From the NCBI RefSeq assembly GCF_049999945.1, contig NZ_JBLYUB010000014.1, forward strand, positions 124,001 through 188,000: a stretch of 64,000 nt of DNA, written 5' to 3'. This DNA is from Planosporangium spinosum. Lineage in GTDB: Bacteria > Actinomycetota > Actinomycetes > Mycobacteriales > Micromonosporaceae. A program made the position numbers and the translations under genes. This document shows, in pieces, positions 26,090 to 34,753 of this stretch (the stretch's first letter is position 1; the number at the start of each line of letters is the position of its first letter). Below the pieces are notes generated by a model. It was not told where the DNA came from, ran no database searches, and was given only the letters and a program-made list of their open reading frames with translations.

Positions 26090-26974
26090 ATGCCGGTCAC
26101 GCAGAAGCCCCTGCACATCATGTGGCATGCGGTGACGATCGAGGTCGCGCTCATCGCGTTCACCGTGCTCGTCATCGCCGTCCTGCTGGCCCCGGAGGGG
26201 CGCCACCGGCTACGCGCGCTGGCGGCCCGGGTCGCGGAGTCGCGCTTCCGCCGGGTCCGCCTCCGTGCACAGGCGGCGGAGCTGCACCGGTACGCCGAGG
26301 AACTGCGGGTGGCGGCCAGCCGGGCGGAGGTGACGGCCGAGCGTCGGCACCGGGAGTGGACGGTGGCACACCAGACGCGCGAGGCCGCGTGGCAGGCGTT
26401 CGAGGCGGCGGACGCGGCGGCCCGGCGCGCCTCGCTCGCGGCCGCGTACCCCCTGCCGTCCAGTGCGGACGACCCGGACGACCGGGGCTTCCGCGAACGG
26501 TACCTGCACGACGCGGCGACCGCGGCGTACCAGCGCGGCGAGTTGACCGCCGAGCAGCTGGCCGACGTCCTGGCGCACCGCAACGGCTGGGATCCGCGCC
26601 GGCACCCCTGCGAGCAGGAGGCGATGCTGCGCCGGGCCGGACGGCAGCGGATGCTGGCGGCGTACCGGACCGCCGCGGAGATGGAACGGGCCGCCCGGCA
26701 CGCGGCCGACACGGCGGCGGCCGCCCGGCGCAGCCTCGACGACGAGGCGTTCGCGGCGGGGCTGCGGGCCCGCCAGGCGAGCGTCCGGCTGGCCGCCGAA
26801 CTGCCGCGCCGGCAGCGGACGGCGCTGGCGGCGCGGGTACCGGCCCAGGCGGAGCTCACCCAGCGGGTACCGGCCCGGGCGGTGGCAGCCCAGGCGGCGT
26901 CGGAGGTGCGGCGCGTACCCGGTCAGCGGGTACCGGCCCAGCGGGTGGCGGCACTGCCTCGCGGCGCCCGGTGA
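26090..26974 (+). CDS. Membrane-anchored coiled-coil protein, unknown function (294 aa)
   Basis: One transmembrane helix (about residues 13-33, EVALIAFTVLVIAVLLAP) is followed by a long Arg/Ala/Glu-rich helical region, likely coiled coil, with a central segment LTAEQLADVLAHRNGWDPRRHPCEQE. The C-terminus has repeated RVPAQ motifs, coded by recurring GCGGGTACCGGCCCAG units. No family is recognised. There is no good ribosome binding site at ATG 26090; the start is chosen for the hydrophobic N-terminus. Its stop lies inside a 21-bp direct repeat. Confidence 0.65.
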   Translation: MPVTQKPLHIMWHAVTIEVALIAFTVLVIAVLLAPEGRHRLRALAARVAESRFRRVRLRAQAAELHRYAEELRVAASRAEVTAERRHREWTVAHQTREAAWQAFEAADAAARRASLAAAYPLPSSADDPDDRGFRERYLHDAATAAYQRGELTAEQLADVLAHRNGWDPRRHPCEQEAMLRRAGRQRMLAAYRTAAEMERAARHAADTAAAARRSLDDEAFAAGLRARQASVRLAAELPRRQRTALAARVPAQAELTQRVPARAVAAQAASEVRRVPGQRVPAQRVAALPRGAR

Positions 26975-27020
26975 GCGGCCACGGCGCCGGGTGACCGGTG
27001 CCCGGTGAGCGGCCACGGCG
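26966..27020. repeat. 21-bp direct repeat around the stop of the coiled-coil gene
   Basis: GCCCGGTGAGCGGCCACGGCG occurs at 26966-26986 and 27000-27020. The first copy contains the TGA stop codon, so the repeat extends from coding into non-coding sequence. Confidence 0.9.
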
Positions 27021-27076
27021 TCCGGTGATCCAGGAAATCTGATGCGCCCCGGCGGCGGCGTGTCGGAGGATGGGCC

Positions 27077-27949
27077 ATGGCCTGGTTCACGACGGGGGAC
27101 CCCGGGACGTTTCTAGCGGTGGCGGGCGATTTCCTGCACGCGAGGGCGGCGGCGAACACCCTGCCGCTGACCATCGCGGAGACGCTCGGCACGAGTGGCG
27201 TCACGGCCTACGGCGGGGACAGCCCGCTGCTCGGCTGGTGGCGACCGGAGCGGGCGGCGGTGGCGGGTGTGTTCGTGCACACCCCGCCGTACCCGGCGGT
27301 GGTCACCCGCCTGCCCGGGCCGGCCGTACCGTCCCTGGCGGAGCACCTGGCGGCCCTCGGCCGACCGCTGTCCGGCGTCAACGGGGACCGGGAGGTCGCC
27401 GAGGCGTTCGCCGCCGAGTGGGTGCGGCGTACCGGCGGCGCCGTCCACCTTCACCAGCAGCACCGGCTGTACCGGCTCGCGGACCTGACCCCACCGCGGC
27501 CCGCGCCGCCCGGCCACGCGCGGATCGCCGGCACCGCCGACCTCGACCTGGTGCTGGCCTGGTGGGAGGAGTTCGTGGTGGAGGTGGGTGACACTCCGAG
27601 CGACCGTACGAACGTGGTCGCGGACCGCATCGGCCACGGCGGCGTGCTGCTGTGGGAGGTGAACGGGGCGCCCGTCGCGATGGCCGGGGTCACCCGCCCG
27701 GTCGCCGGGATGGTCCGGGTCGGACCCGTGTACACCCCGCCACGGCTGCGCGGCCGGGGCTACGCCGGTGCCGTGACCGCCGCGGTGAGCCGGGCCGCGC
27801 GGACCGGCGGTGCGGCCGAGGTGCTGCTCTTCGCCGACCTGGCCAACCCGACGAGCAACGGCCTCTACCAGCGTCTGGGCTACCGCCCGGTCGGGGACCA
27901 CGTCATCCTGTCCTTCGTAGGGGGATCCGCCGTCCTAGGTGGTGCCTAA
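27077..27949 (+). CDS. GNAT-family N-acetyltransferase
   Basis: The ATG at 27077 follows GGAGGATGGGCC. The N-terminal half (1-150) is a degenerate GNAT-like domain; the C-terminal half has the acetyl-CoA signature VGPVYTPPRLRGRGYAGAVTAAV (about 213-235) and NPTSNGLYQRLGYRPVGDHV. The two-domain layout is common in actinobacterial acetyltransferases of unknown substrate. Its last 4 bases overlap the end of the convergent TetR gene. Confidence 0.9.
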   Translation: MAWFTTGDPGTFLAVAGDFLHARAAANTLPLTIAETLGTSGVTAYGGDSPLLGWWRPERAAVAGVFVHTPPYPAVVTRLPGPAVPSLAEHLAALGRPLSGVNGDREVAEAFAAEWVRRTGGAVHLHQQHRLYRLADLTPPRPAPPGHARIAGTADLDLVLAWWEEFVVEVGDTPSDRTNVVADRIGHGGVLLWEVNGAPVAMAGVTRPVAGMVRVGPVYTPPRLRGRGYAGAVTAAVSRAARTGGAAEVLLFADLANPTSNGLYQRLGYRPVGDHVILSFVGGSAVLGGA

Positions 27950-28638
27950 CCTTCCACGATCGGGCCGTCCTGGGTCGGCAGCTCGTTCTCGGCCGGCAGT
28001 GGTGGGAGCGGGCCGACGACCTGTTCGTAGACGGCCGACAGCCCGTCGATGAGGGCGTCGAGGCCGAGGGTGAACGCGCCCTCGTCGACGCTCTGCTGGT
28101 GCTCGGCGAGCCGGTGCGCGCCCGTCAGGTGCGGGTACCGGCCTGCGTAGAGCTGCGGATCCTCGACGAATCCGCGGGCGAACGAGCCGAGCGCCGAACC
28201 GGCGACGAAGTAGCGCATCAACGCGCCGATGTGGGTGGCGCGGGCCGGCGGCCAGCCCGCGTCGACCAGCCCGCCGTACACCGCGTCGGCCATGGCGAGC
28301 GACGCCGGCCGGCGGCCCGGCCCCTGGGCGAGGTACGGGACGATGTTCGGGTGCGCGGCCAGCGCGTCGCGGTACGAGCGGGCCCATCGCCGCAGCGCCA
28401 CCCGCCAGTCGTAGCGGCCGAAAACCGAGATGTCGACCTGTGCGGTCACGGCGTCGGCGACGGCGTCGAGGAGGTCCTCCTTGGTCGCCACGTGGTTGTA
28501 CAGCGACGGTCCGCGTACGCCCAGCTCGGCGGCGAGCCGGCGGGTCGACAGCGCGGCGAGGCCCTCCCGGTCGATCAGGTCGGTGGCCGCCTCGATGATG
28601 CGCTGCCGGCTCAGCAGCGCTTGACGCGGTCTGGCCAT
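27946..28638 (-). CDS. TetR-family regulator (TetR_C_1 type)
   Basis: The 230-residue protein has an N-terminal helix-turn-helix: RIIEAATDLIDREGLAALSTRRLAAELGVRGPSLYNHVATKEDLL, the classic SLYNHV recognition helix. The C-terminal domain (RWARSYRDALAAHPNIVPYLA) is of the TetR_C_1 class. It is divergent from the acyl-CoA dehydrogenase/synthetase operon, so it probably represses that operon in response to an acyl-CoA or related ligand (inference). Between the two genes lie a 16-bp tandem array and GGAA-AAC-TTCC at 28766-28776, a candidate operator. Confidence 0.9.
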   Translation of the reverse strand: MARPRQALLSRQRIIEAATDLIDREGLAALSTRRLAAELGVRGPSLYNHVATKEDLLDAVADAVTAQVDISVFGRYDWRVALRRWARSYRDALAAHPNIVPYLAQGPGRRPASLAMADAVYGGLVDAGWPPARATHIGALMRYFVAGSALGSFARGFVEDPQLYAGRYPHLTGAHRLAEHQQSVDEGAFTLGLDALIDGLSAVYEQVVGPLPPLPAENELPTQDGPIVEG

Positions 28639-28665
28639 GGGCCACCTCTCCGGAGCCGTGCGGTT

Positions 28666-28729
28666 GTCGGGTGCTGCGGGTGTCGGGTGCTGTGGACGTC
28701 AGGTGCTGTGGGTGCCAGGCGCTGTGGAC
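28666..28729. repeat. 16-bp tandem array, four units, in a divergent promoter region
   Basis: Units begin at 28666, 28682, 28698 and 28714 with the pattern G(T/C)C(G/A)GG(T/C)GCTG(T/C)GG(G/A)(T/C); a fifth partial unit begins at 28730. It lies between the TetR start and the acyl-CoA dehydrogenase promoter. Confidence 0.9.
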
Positions 28730-28765
28730 GTCAGGCGAACTCTGCCATATCGGGGACTGGACGAC

Positions 28766-28776
28766 GGAAAACTTCC
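28766..28776. promoter_or_regulatory. Short palindrome, candidate TetR operator
   Basis: GGAAAACTTCC (arms GGAA and TTCC) lies 42 bp before the acyl-CoA dehydrogenase start and just upstream of a TAGTTTAAT element that could be a -10 region. Confidence 0.35.
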
Positions 28777-28817
28777 ACCGCTAGTTTAATGGGGTTCCCC
28801 GAGGTGACGGAGACGAC

Positions 28818-29969
28818 ATGGACCTGGTGCTCTCCCCGGAGCAGACCGCGGTGCGGCAGCTCGCCGCCGACTTCGTCGATCGCGAGGTGGTTCCGCACGC
28901 CGCCGAGTGGGACCGCCGTGAAGCGGTCGACCCCGGCATCGTCTCCAAGCTCGGTGACCTGGGCTTCCTCGGACTGACGATCCCCGAGGACCACGGCGGG
29001 TCCGGCGGCGACCACCTGGCGTACTGCCTGGTCCTGGAGGAGCTGGGGCGTGGCGACTCGTCGGTGCGGGGCATCGTCTCGGTGTCGCTCGGCCTGGTCG
29101 CCAAGTCGATCGCCGCCTACGGCACCGAAGCGCAGAAGCGGGAGTGGCTGCCGCGGCTGTGCGCCGGCGAGGCGCTCGGCTGCTTCGCGCTCACCGAACC
29201 GGACACCGGCTCCGACGCGGCGTCGCTGCGTACCCGGGCCGTGCGCGACGGCGACGACTGGGTCATCTCCGGGTCGAAGATTTTCATCACCAACGGCACA
29301 TTGGCCGACGTCGCGCTGGTCTTCGTGCGCACCGGCGGCGACGGTCACCGGGGCATCAGCGCGTTCCTCGTGCCGACCGACACGGCCGGGCTGACCCGCC
29401 GGGAGATCCACGGCAAGCTCGGCCTGCGCGGCCAGGCCACCGCGGAGCTGGTCTTCGACAACGTCCGGGTACCCGACTCCGCCCGGCTCGCCGCTGAGGG
29501 CAAGGGGTTCAGCATCGCGATGGCGGCCCTGGCCAAGGGGCGGATGTCGGTCGCGGCCGGTTGCGTCGGCATCGCGCAGGGGTGCCTGGACGCCGCCGTG
29601 GCCTACGCCCGCGACCGCCAGCAGTTCGGCAAGCCGATCGCGTCGTACCAGCTGGTGCAGCAGCTCATCTCGGACATCGCCGTGGACACCGCCGCTGCCC
29701 GGCTGCTGGTGTGGCGGGTCGCCGACCTCATCGACCGGGGCGAGCAGTTCGCCACCGAGTCGTCCATGGCGAAGCTGTTCGCCAGCGAGGCCGCCGTGCG
29801 CGCGGCCAACAACGCGCTCCAGGTCTTCGGCGGCTACGGCTACATCGACGAGTACCCGGTCGGCAAGTACCTGCGCGACGCCCGCGTCACGACCCTCTAC
29901 GAGGGAACCAGCCAGATCCAGCAGCTGCTCATCGGCCGCGCGCTGACCGGCGTCAACGCGTTCGGCTGA
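28818..29969 (+). CDS. Acyl-CoA dehydrogenase (first of two)
   Basis: A 383-residue flavoenzyme of normal length. LGCFALTEPDTGSDAASL and WVISGSKIFITNGTLADV are the FAD/acyl-CoA domain signatures; RDRQQFGKPIASYQLVQQ and QVFGGYGYIDEYPVGKYLRDAR are C-terminal helical motifs. The catalytic base is the Glu of TTLYEGTSQIQ near the end. It oxidises an acyl-CoA to the enoyl-CoA, passing electrons to ETF. It leads an operon with a second dehydrogenase and an acyl-CoA synthetase. The start follows GGAGACGAC. Confidence 0.95.
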   Translation: MDLVLSPEQTAVRQLAADFVDREVVPHAAEWDRREAVDPGIVSKLGDLGFLGLTIPEDHGGSGGDHLAYCLVLEELGRGDSSVRGIVSVSLGLVAKSIAAYGTEAQKREWLPRLCAGEALGCFALTEPDTGSDAASLRTRAVRDGDDWVISGSKIFITNGTLADVALVFVRTGGDGHRGISAFLVPTDTAGLTRREIHGKLGLRGQATAELVFDNVRVPDSARLAAEGKGFSIAMAALAKGRMSVAAGCVGIAQGCLDAAVAYARDRQQFGKPIASYQLVQQLISDIAVDTAAARLLVWRVADLIDRGEQFATESSMAKLFASEAAVRAANNALQVFGGYGYIDEYPVGKYLRDARVTTLYEGTSQIQQLLIGRALTGVNAFG

Positions 29970-29994
29970 CCGGCCCGACCGCCCCACCTGACCC

Positions 29995-30037
29995 GCGACC
30001 GGCCCTCACCACCATCGCGACCGGCCCTCACCACCAT
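29995..30037. repeat. 21-bp direct repeat between the two acyl-CoA dehydrogenase genes
   Basis: GCGACCGGCCCTCACCACCAT occurs at 29995-30015 and 30017-30037, one base apart, just before the ribosome binding site of the second gene. Confidence 0.92.
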
Positions 30038-30050
30038 CCGGAGGAACACC

Positions 30051-31223
30051 ATGGACTTCTCCCTCGGCGACGAAGAGAAGGCGATCCGCGACACCGCCCG
30101 CGACTTCATCCGTAAGGAGGTCATGCCTCTGGAACAGGAGGTGCTGCGGCGCGAGCGGGCCCACCAGCCCGGCCTGGACCGCGGCGAACTGCGCGAGCTG
30201 CAGCTCAAGGCGAAGAAGTTCGGCTTCTGGGGGCTCGGTACGCCGCAAGAGTACGGCGGCATGGACCTGCCGGCCGTCATGCAGTCGCTGATCTGGACCG
30301 AGCTGGGGCGGACGTTCGTGCCGTTCCGCTTCGGCGGCGAGGCCGACAACATCCTGTTCTACGCCAACGAGGAGCAGAAGCAGGAGTACCTCCTCCCCAC
30401 CATCGAGGGTGAGCGCATCTCCTGCTTCGCCATCACCGAGCCGGGTGCCGGCTCGGACGCGGCCAACATCAAGCTGTCCGCCCGCTCCGACGGCGACGAC
30501 TGGATCCTCAACGGCGAGAAGACCTTCATCACCAACGGCAACGACGCCGACTTCGCCATCGTGGTCGCGGTGACCGACAAGGAGAAGGGCGTGCGTGGCG
30601 GCGGCACCACCGCGTTCCTCGTCGACCGCGCGATGGGCTGGCGCTCGGAGTTCATCCAGACCATGGGGGAGGGCGGCCCGGCGTCGCTGATCTTCGACAA
30701 CGTCCGGGTACCCAGCCGCAACATCCTCGGCGAGATCGGGCAGGGCTTCAACCTGGGCATGCAGTGGATCGGCAAGGGCCGGTACACGATCCCGTCACAC
30801 GCCATCGGCATCGCCGAGCGGGCGCTGTCGATGGCGCTCGAGCAGGCCCGCACCCGGGAGACGTTCGGCAAGCCGATCGGCACCAACCAGGCGATCCAGT
30901 GGATGATCGCCGACTCGGAGGTCGAGTTGGAGGCCGCGCGGTGGCTGGTACTCAAGGCCGCCTGGAGCATCGACGCCGGGCTCGACCCGCGGCACTCGTC
31001 GTCGATGGCGAAGCTGTACGGCGCGGGCATGGTCAACCGGGTCGTCGACCGGGTCCTGCAGATCCACGGCGGCATGGGCTACACCCGTGAGCTGCCGATC
31101 GAGCGGTGGTACCGCCAGGTCCGGCTGTACCGGATCTTCGAGGGCACCGACGAGATGCAGCGGCTGATCATCTCCCGTGACCTGCTGCGCGGGTACACCA
31201 TGATCGGCGGTCACCTCGCGTGA
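30051..31223 (+). CDS. Acyl-CoA dehydrogenase (second of two)
   Basis: ATG follows GGAGGAACACC. The 390-residue protein has ISCFAITEPGAGSDAANI, WILNGEKTFITNGNDAD, ARTRETFGKPIGTNQAIQW and QIHGGMGYTRELPIERWYRQVRLYRIFEGTDEMQR. It is closer to long or branched-chain and cholesterol side-chain type dehydrogenases than to the first enzyme, so they probably handle different substrates or form a heteromer. The Glu of IFEGTDEM is at the position used as catalytic base in several subfamilies. Stop overlaps the synthetase start by GTGA. Confidence 0.95.
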   Translation: MDFSLGDEEKAIRDTARDFIRKEVMPLEQEVLRRERAHQPGLDRGELRELQLKAKKFGFWGLGTPQEYGGMDLPAVMQSLIWTELGRTFVPFRFGGEADNILFYANEEQKQEYLLPTIEGERISCFAITEPGAGSDAANIKLSARSDGDDWILNGEKTFITNGNDADFAIVVAVTDKEKGVRGGGTTAFLVDRAMGWRSEFIQTMGEGGPASLIFDNVRVPSRNILGEIGQGFNLGMQWIGKGRYTIPSHAIGIAERALSMALEQARTRETFGKPIGTNQAIQWMIADSEVELEAARWLVLKAAWSIDAGLDPRHSSSMAKLYGAGMVNRVVDRVLQIHGGMGYTRELPIERWYRQVRLYRIFEGTDEMQRLIISRDLLRGYTMIGGHLA

Positions 31224-32797
31224 CGGCGCTCTCGCTGGCGACGATCCTCGCCGAGTCGGCCCGCCGGTACCCCGACAAGGTCGCCGTCGTCGACGGCGCC
31301 GTCCGGGTCACGTACGCGCAGTTGTGGGAGCAGGCCCGGACGTACGCGGCGGCCTTGGGTGACCTGGGCGTCCAGCCCGGTGACACGGTCGCCATGATCG
31401 CACCCAACGTGGTGGAGTTCCCGCGCGTCTACTACGGCGCGCTCGCGGCCGGCGCCACGGTGGTGCCGGTCCACCTTCTGCTCACCGCCGATGAAGCCGC
31501 GTACGTCCTGCGCGACAGCCGGGCGGACGTCCTGGTCTGCCACACCAGCCAGCTCACCATGGGCACCGAGGCGGCGCGGTCGGCCGGGATCCCGCTGGTC
31601 ACCGTGGGACCGGTCCCCGCGGAGACAGCGGGACAGGTGCGGCGGCTGGAGGACGTGAGCGCGGCCGTGCAGCCGCTGCGCTCGTACGTCACCCGCGCGG
31701 CGGAGGACACCGCGGTCGTCTTCTACACCAGCGGCACCACCGGCGAGCCGAAGGGTGCCCTGCTCACCCATCTGAACCTGGTGATGAACGCGACGGTCAA
31801 CGCCTTCGACGCCAACGACGTGCGCAGCGACGACGTGGCGCTGGGCTGCCTGCCGCTGTTCCACACGTTCGGGCAGACGGTCAGCATGAACTCGACGTTC
31901 CGCGTCGGTGGCACGATGGTGCTGCTGCCGCGGTTCACCGGCGACGCGGCGATCGAGTTGATGCTGCGCGAGGGCGTCAACGTCTTCCACGGCGTGCCGA
32001 CCATGTACGTCGCGCTGGTGGAGGCGGCGGCCCGGTACGAGCGACTGCCGCAGCTGCGGCTGTGCATCTCCGGCGGGGCGTCGCTGCCGGTGGCCGTGCT
32101 CGAGAGGTTCAACGCGGCGTTCTCGACGACCATCTTCGAAGGGTACGGGCTGTCGGAGACCTCGCCGACGGCGTCGGTCAACCAGCCGCACTTCGGCACC
32201 CGGCCCGGGACCGTCGGCCACCCGATCTGGGGTGTCGAGGTCGAGGTCGCCCGCGCCGAACTGGACGATCGGATCGAGCTGGTGCCGGACGGGGAACTGG
32301 GCGAGATCGTGATCCGCGGGCACAACGTCTTCGCCGGCTACCTCGGCCGGCCGGAGGCGACCGAACAGGCGCTCGTGGACGGCTGGTTCCGCACCGGCGA
32401 CCTCGGTACCAAGGACGCCGATGGGTTCATCTCGATCGTGGACCGGAAGAAGGACCTGGTCATCCGCGGCGGCTTCAACGTGTACCCGCGCGAGGTGGAG
32501 GAGGTGCTCGCCCGGCATCCGGCCGTGGCACAGGTCGCCGTGATCGGCGTACCGGACGAGGTGCACGGCGAGGAGATCTGCGCGGTCGTGGTCCTCGACG
32601 GCGGGGTGCTCGACGGCGAAGGGCCGTCGCTCACCGAGGACGAGCTCATCGCCTGGAGCCGGGAACGGCTGGGCCGGCACAAGTACCCGCGCCAGATCCG
32701 CTTCGTCGACGAGCTTCCGCTCGGGCCCAGCCACAAGGTGCTCAAACGGGAACTGCGACGGACGATCGCGGGGCAGCACACGGGCGTCGCGCCCTGA
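31220..32797 (+). CDS. Acyl-CoA synthetase (FadD-like, AMP-forming)
   Basis: GTG at 31220 overlaps the upstream stop. The 525-residue ANL enzyme has P-loop TAVVFYTSGTTGEPKGALLTH (about 170-190), EGYGLSETSPTAS, WFRTGDLGTKDADGFISIVDRKKDLVIRGGFNVYPREVEE and the C-terminal catalytic Lys in GPSHKVLKREL. It activates a fatty or other carboxylic acid to the CoA thioester for the two dehydrogenases. No signal for polyketide or peptide carriers is seen. The substrate chain is unknown. Confidence 0.94.
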   Translation: MTALSLATILAESARRYPDKVAVVDGAVRVTYAQLWEQARTYAAALGDLGVQPGDTVAMIAPNVVEFPRVYYGALAAGATVVPVHLLLTADEAAYVLRDSRADVLVCHTSQLTMGTEAARSAGIPLVTVGPVPAETAGQVRRLEDVSAAVQPLRSYVTRAAEDTAVVFYTSGTTGEPKGALLTHLNLVMNATVNAFDANDVRSDDVALGCLPLFHTFGQTVSMNSTFRVGGTMVLLPRFTGDAAIELMLREGVNVFHGVPTMYVALVEAAARYERLPQLRLCISGGASLPVAVLERFNAAFSTTIFEGYGLSETSPTASVNQPHFGTRPGTVGHPIWGVEVEVARAELDDRIELVPDGELGEIVIRGHNVFAGYLGRPEATEQALVDGWFRTGDLGTKDADGFISIVDRKKDLVIRGGFNVYPREVEEVLARHPAVAQVAVIGVPDEVHGEEICAVVVLDGGVLDGEGPSLTEDELIAWSRERLGRHKYPRQIRFVDELPLGPSHKVLKRELRRTIAGQHTGVAP

Positions 32798-32822
32798 CTC
32801 CCGTTGACCTGGCGCCGCCTTT

Positions 32823-32838
32823 TGTGACCTGTTGCACA
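32823..32838. promoter_or_regulatory. CRP-like inverted repeat TGTGA-N6-GCACA
   Basis: TGTGACCTGTTGCACA matches the CRP/GlxR consensus TGTGA-N6-TCACA at 9 of 10 fixed positions, within a longer TTTTGTG/CACAAAA inverted repeat (32820-32841). It lies 26 bp after the synthetase stop with no downstream gene on that strand, so it may instead be a weak terminator stem. Confidence 0.4.
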
Positions 32839-32990
32839 AAATGCGGCGGATTATCGCTGTTCCGTGGAAGGTTGTACTTCACGTCGGTGTGATCAGTGTC
32901 CCCGGGCCTCATCCCATTTGCCGTCGCGGAATACCGTTCGGCCGGAGCCGCGTCGCGCCACTCGCCGCGAGGCGACCTGCACACCGGCGC

Positions 32991-33023
32991 CAAAACCCCA
33001 CGCCGGTCCGGCGTGGGGTTTTG
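32991..33023. terminator. Perfect hairpin with A and T tracts, bidirectional terminator
   Basis: CAAAACCCCACGCCGG, one T, then the exact reverse complement CCGGCGTGGGGTTTTG. Both strands end in GGGGTTTTG, so it can stop transcription of the acyl-CoA operon and of the convergent chemoreceptor gene. Confidence 0.9.
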
Positions 33024-33028
33024 TATAT

Positions 33029-33069
33029 CCGCGACCCCGGCCCGTCCGCCGGACGGGCCGGGGTCGCGG
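33029..33069. terminator. Second perfect hairpin, 19-bp arms
   Basis: CCGCGACCCCGGCCCGTCC, loop GCC, and the exact reverse complement at 33051-33069. It begins 5 bp after the first hairpin and ends 22 bp before the chemoreceptor stop. No T-run follows on either strand. Confidence 0.85.
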
Positions 33070-33091
33070 TCGCCCCGGGCGGGCTGGTAGG

Positions 33092-34753
33092 TCAGACGCG
33101 GAAGTGCCGGACGACCTGCTGCAGGTCGCTGCTCATCCGGGCCAGCTCCTCGGCGGCCCGCTGCGACTCGGCGACACCTTCGGTGGTGGTCGACGCGGCC
33201 GCCGCGACGCCGGCGATGTTCGACGCGATCTCGGAACTGCCCGTGGCGGCCTCCGCCACGCTGCGGGTGATCTCCCCGGTCGTGGCCGACTGCTCTTCCA
33301 CCGCCGAGGCGATGGTCAGCTGGTAGTCGTTGATCCGCCCGATGATGGCACTGATCTCGTCGATCGCCTCCACCGCGCCGGCGGTGTCGGTCTGGATCGT
33401 ATGGACCCGCCGTGAGATGTCCTCGGTCGCCCGCGCCGTCTCCTGCGCCAGGTCCTTGACCTCGCTGGCCACGACCGCGAAGCCCTTGCCGGCCTCGCCG
33501 GCGCGCGCGGCCTCGATCGTGGCGTTCAGCGCCAGCAGGTTGGTCTGCTCGGCGATCGACGTGATCACCTTGACCACGTCGGCGATCCGAGCGGAGGACT
33601 CGCCGAGCTTGCTCATCGTCCCGGTCGTGCTGGCGGCCACGTCGACCGCCTGGGCGGCGACCGTGACCGCTTCGTTGGCGTTGTGGGAGATCTCTCCGAT
33701 CGAGGAGCCCATCTCCTCCGAGCCGGACGCGACGGTCTGCACGCTGCGCGACACCTCCTCGGCGGTTTCGGCCACCACGTTGGCCTGCGCTGACATCTGC
33801 TGCGCAGCCGCGGACATCGAGCCGCCGACCTCGGTCAGGTGCTGCGACGAGGTGGTCAGGGCGCCTGACGTCTCGACGATCCGCGCGACGGTGTCGCGGA
33901 CCGACGCCCGCATCCGCTCCAGCGCGGCGGCCATCTGCCCGATCTCGTCGCGACTGTCCACGTCGACCGCCTCGGTCAGGTCGCCGTCGGCCATCCTGCC
34001 GAGCAGGTCTCGCACCCGGCGCACGGGTGACACGATGAGGCGGTAGTTCCACAGCGCGATGACGCCGCCCACCACGAGCCCTACCGCGGCCGCGACGATC
34101 GTGAGCAGGAGGACGGTCTGCGCGGTGCTGTCCGCATCCTTGTTCGCCTGTGCGCGGCCCTTGTTCACCGACGCGACGAGCTTGTCGGTGGATGCGCCGA
34201 GCTTGGAGAACAGGTCGTTCGAGTCCCCGTTCAGGATCGTCACGGCCTCCGCCGCGCTGGTGGGGGAGTTCTTCTTCAGTACGGCGACGATCTTGTCGTC
34301 GGTGGCGAAGACGGACTCCCACTCCTGGCGGATCTCGGCCGTCAACGCCTTCTGCTCCGGGGTCATCCACTGCTCGTGCATGCCCTTGAGCACGTCCTGA
34401 AGGATCGCCACGGAGTCGATGTAGCCCTTGCGGTTGGCGCTGTTCGGGTCGACCGCGGTCACCGGGTCCTTGGCGTAGGCGTCCAGGATGTACCAGGCCT
34501 GCCAGGCGATGATGTCGAGGTTGTAATACGCGAGCTGTTTGGTCTCGGCCGCCACCACGGTGAGGTTGGCGACCTGGTTGCGTGCGGCGGCCTGCCGGGA
34601 GGAGCCCCAGATTCCGACGCCGGTCACGGCGATGACGCTGAGGGCCAGCACCGCCACCGTCGCCAGGAACTTGGTACCGATGCGGAGGTCGGTGGCGCGC
34701 TGCCGGAATGAGCGCGGGCCACCTCCCGCCGCGCTCGTGCGCGTGTTGCTCAT
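33092..34753 (-). CDS. Methyl-accepting chemotaxis protein
   Basis: ATG at 34753 follows AGGAGCGTC; a longer frame adds an unlikely Arg-rich leader. Transmembrane helix 1 is at about residues 25-47, a ~150-residue four-helix-bundle sensor follows (MCP_N-like, with LDIIAWQAWYILD), and helix 2 is at about 205-228. A HAMP domain (SPVRRVRDLLGRMADGDL) and the signalling domain complete the protein, the latter with hairpin tip EQTNLLALNATIEAARAGEAGKGFAVVASEVKDLAQ. No CheW-binding pentapeptide or che genes are nearby. Motile-spore actinomycetes such as Actinoplanes use such receptors. The ligand is unknown. Confidence 0.95.
   Translation of the reverse strand: MSNTRTSAAGGGPRSFRQRATDLRIGTKFLATVAVLALSVIAVTGVGIWGSSRQAAARNQVANLTVVAAETKQLAYYNLDIIAWQAWYILDAYAKDPVTAVDPNSANRKGYIDSVAILQDVLKGMHEQWMTPEQKALTAEIRQEWESVFATDDKIVAVLKKNSPTSAAEAVTILNGDSNDLFSKLGASTDKLVASVNKGRAQANKDADSTAQTVLLLTIVAAAVGLVVGGVIALWNYRLIVSPVRRVRDLLGRMADGDLTEAVDVDSRDEIGQMAAALERMRASVRDTVARIVETSGALTTSSQHLTEVGGSMSAAAQQMSAQANVVAETAEEVSRSVQTVASGSEEMGSSIGEISHNANEAVTVAAQAVDVAASTTGTMSKLGESSARIADVVKVITSIAEQTNLLALNATIEAARAGEAGKGFAVVASEVKDLAQETARATEDISRRVHTIQTDTAGAVEAIDEISAIIGRINDYQLTIASAVEEQSATTGEITRSVAEAATGSSEIASNIAGVAAAASTTTEGVAESQRAAEELARMSSDLQQVVRHFRV

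Noticed and set aside
32896..33090. Small plus-strand gene of about 64 codons
   Set aside because: It runs through both perfect terminator hairpins, has no ribosome binding site and no recognisable sequence.
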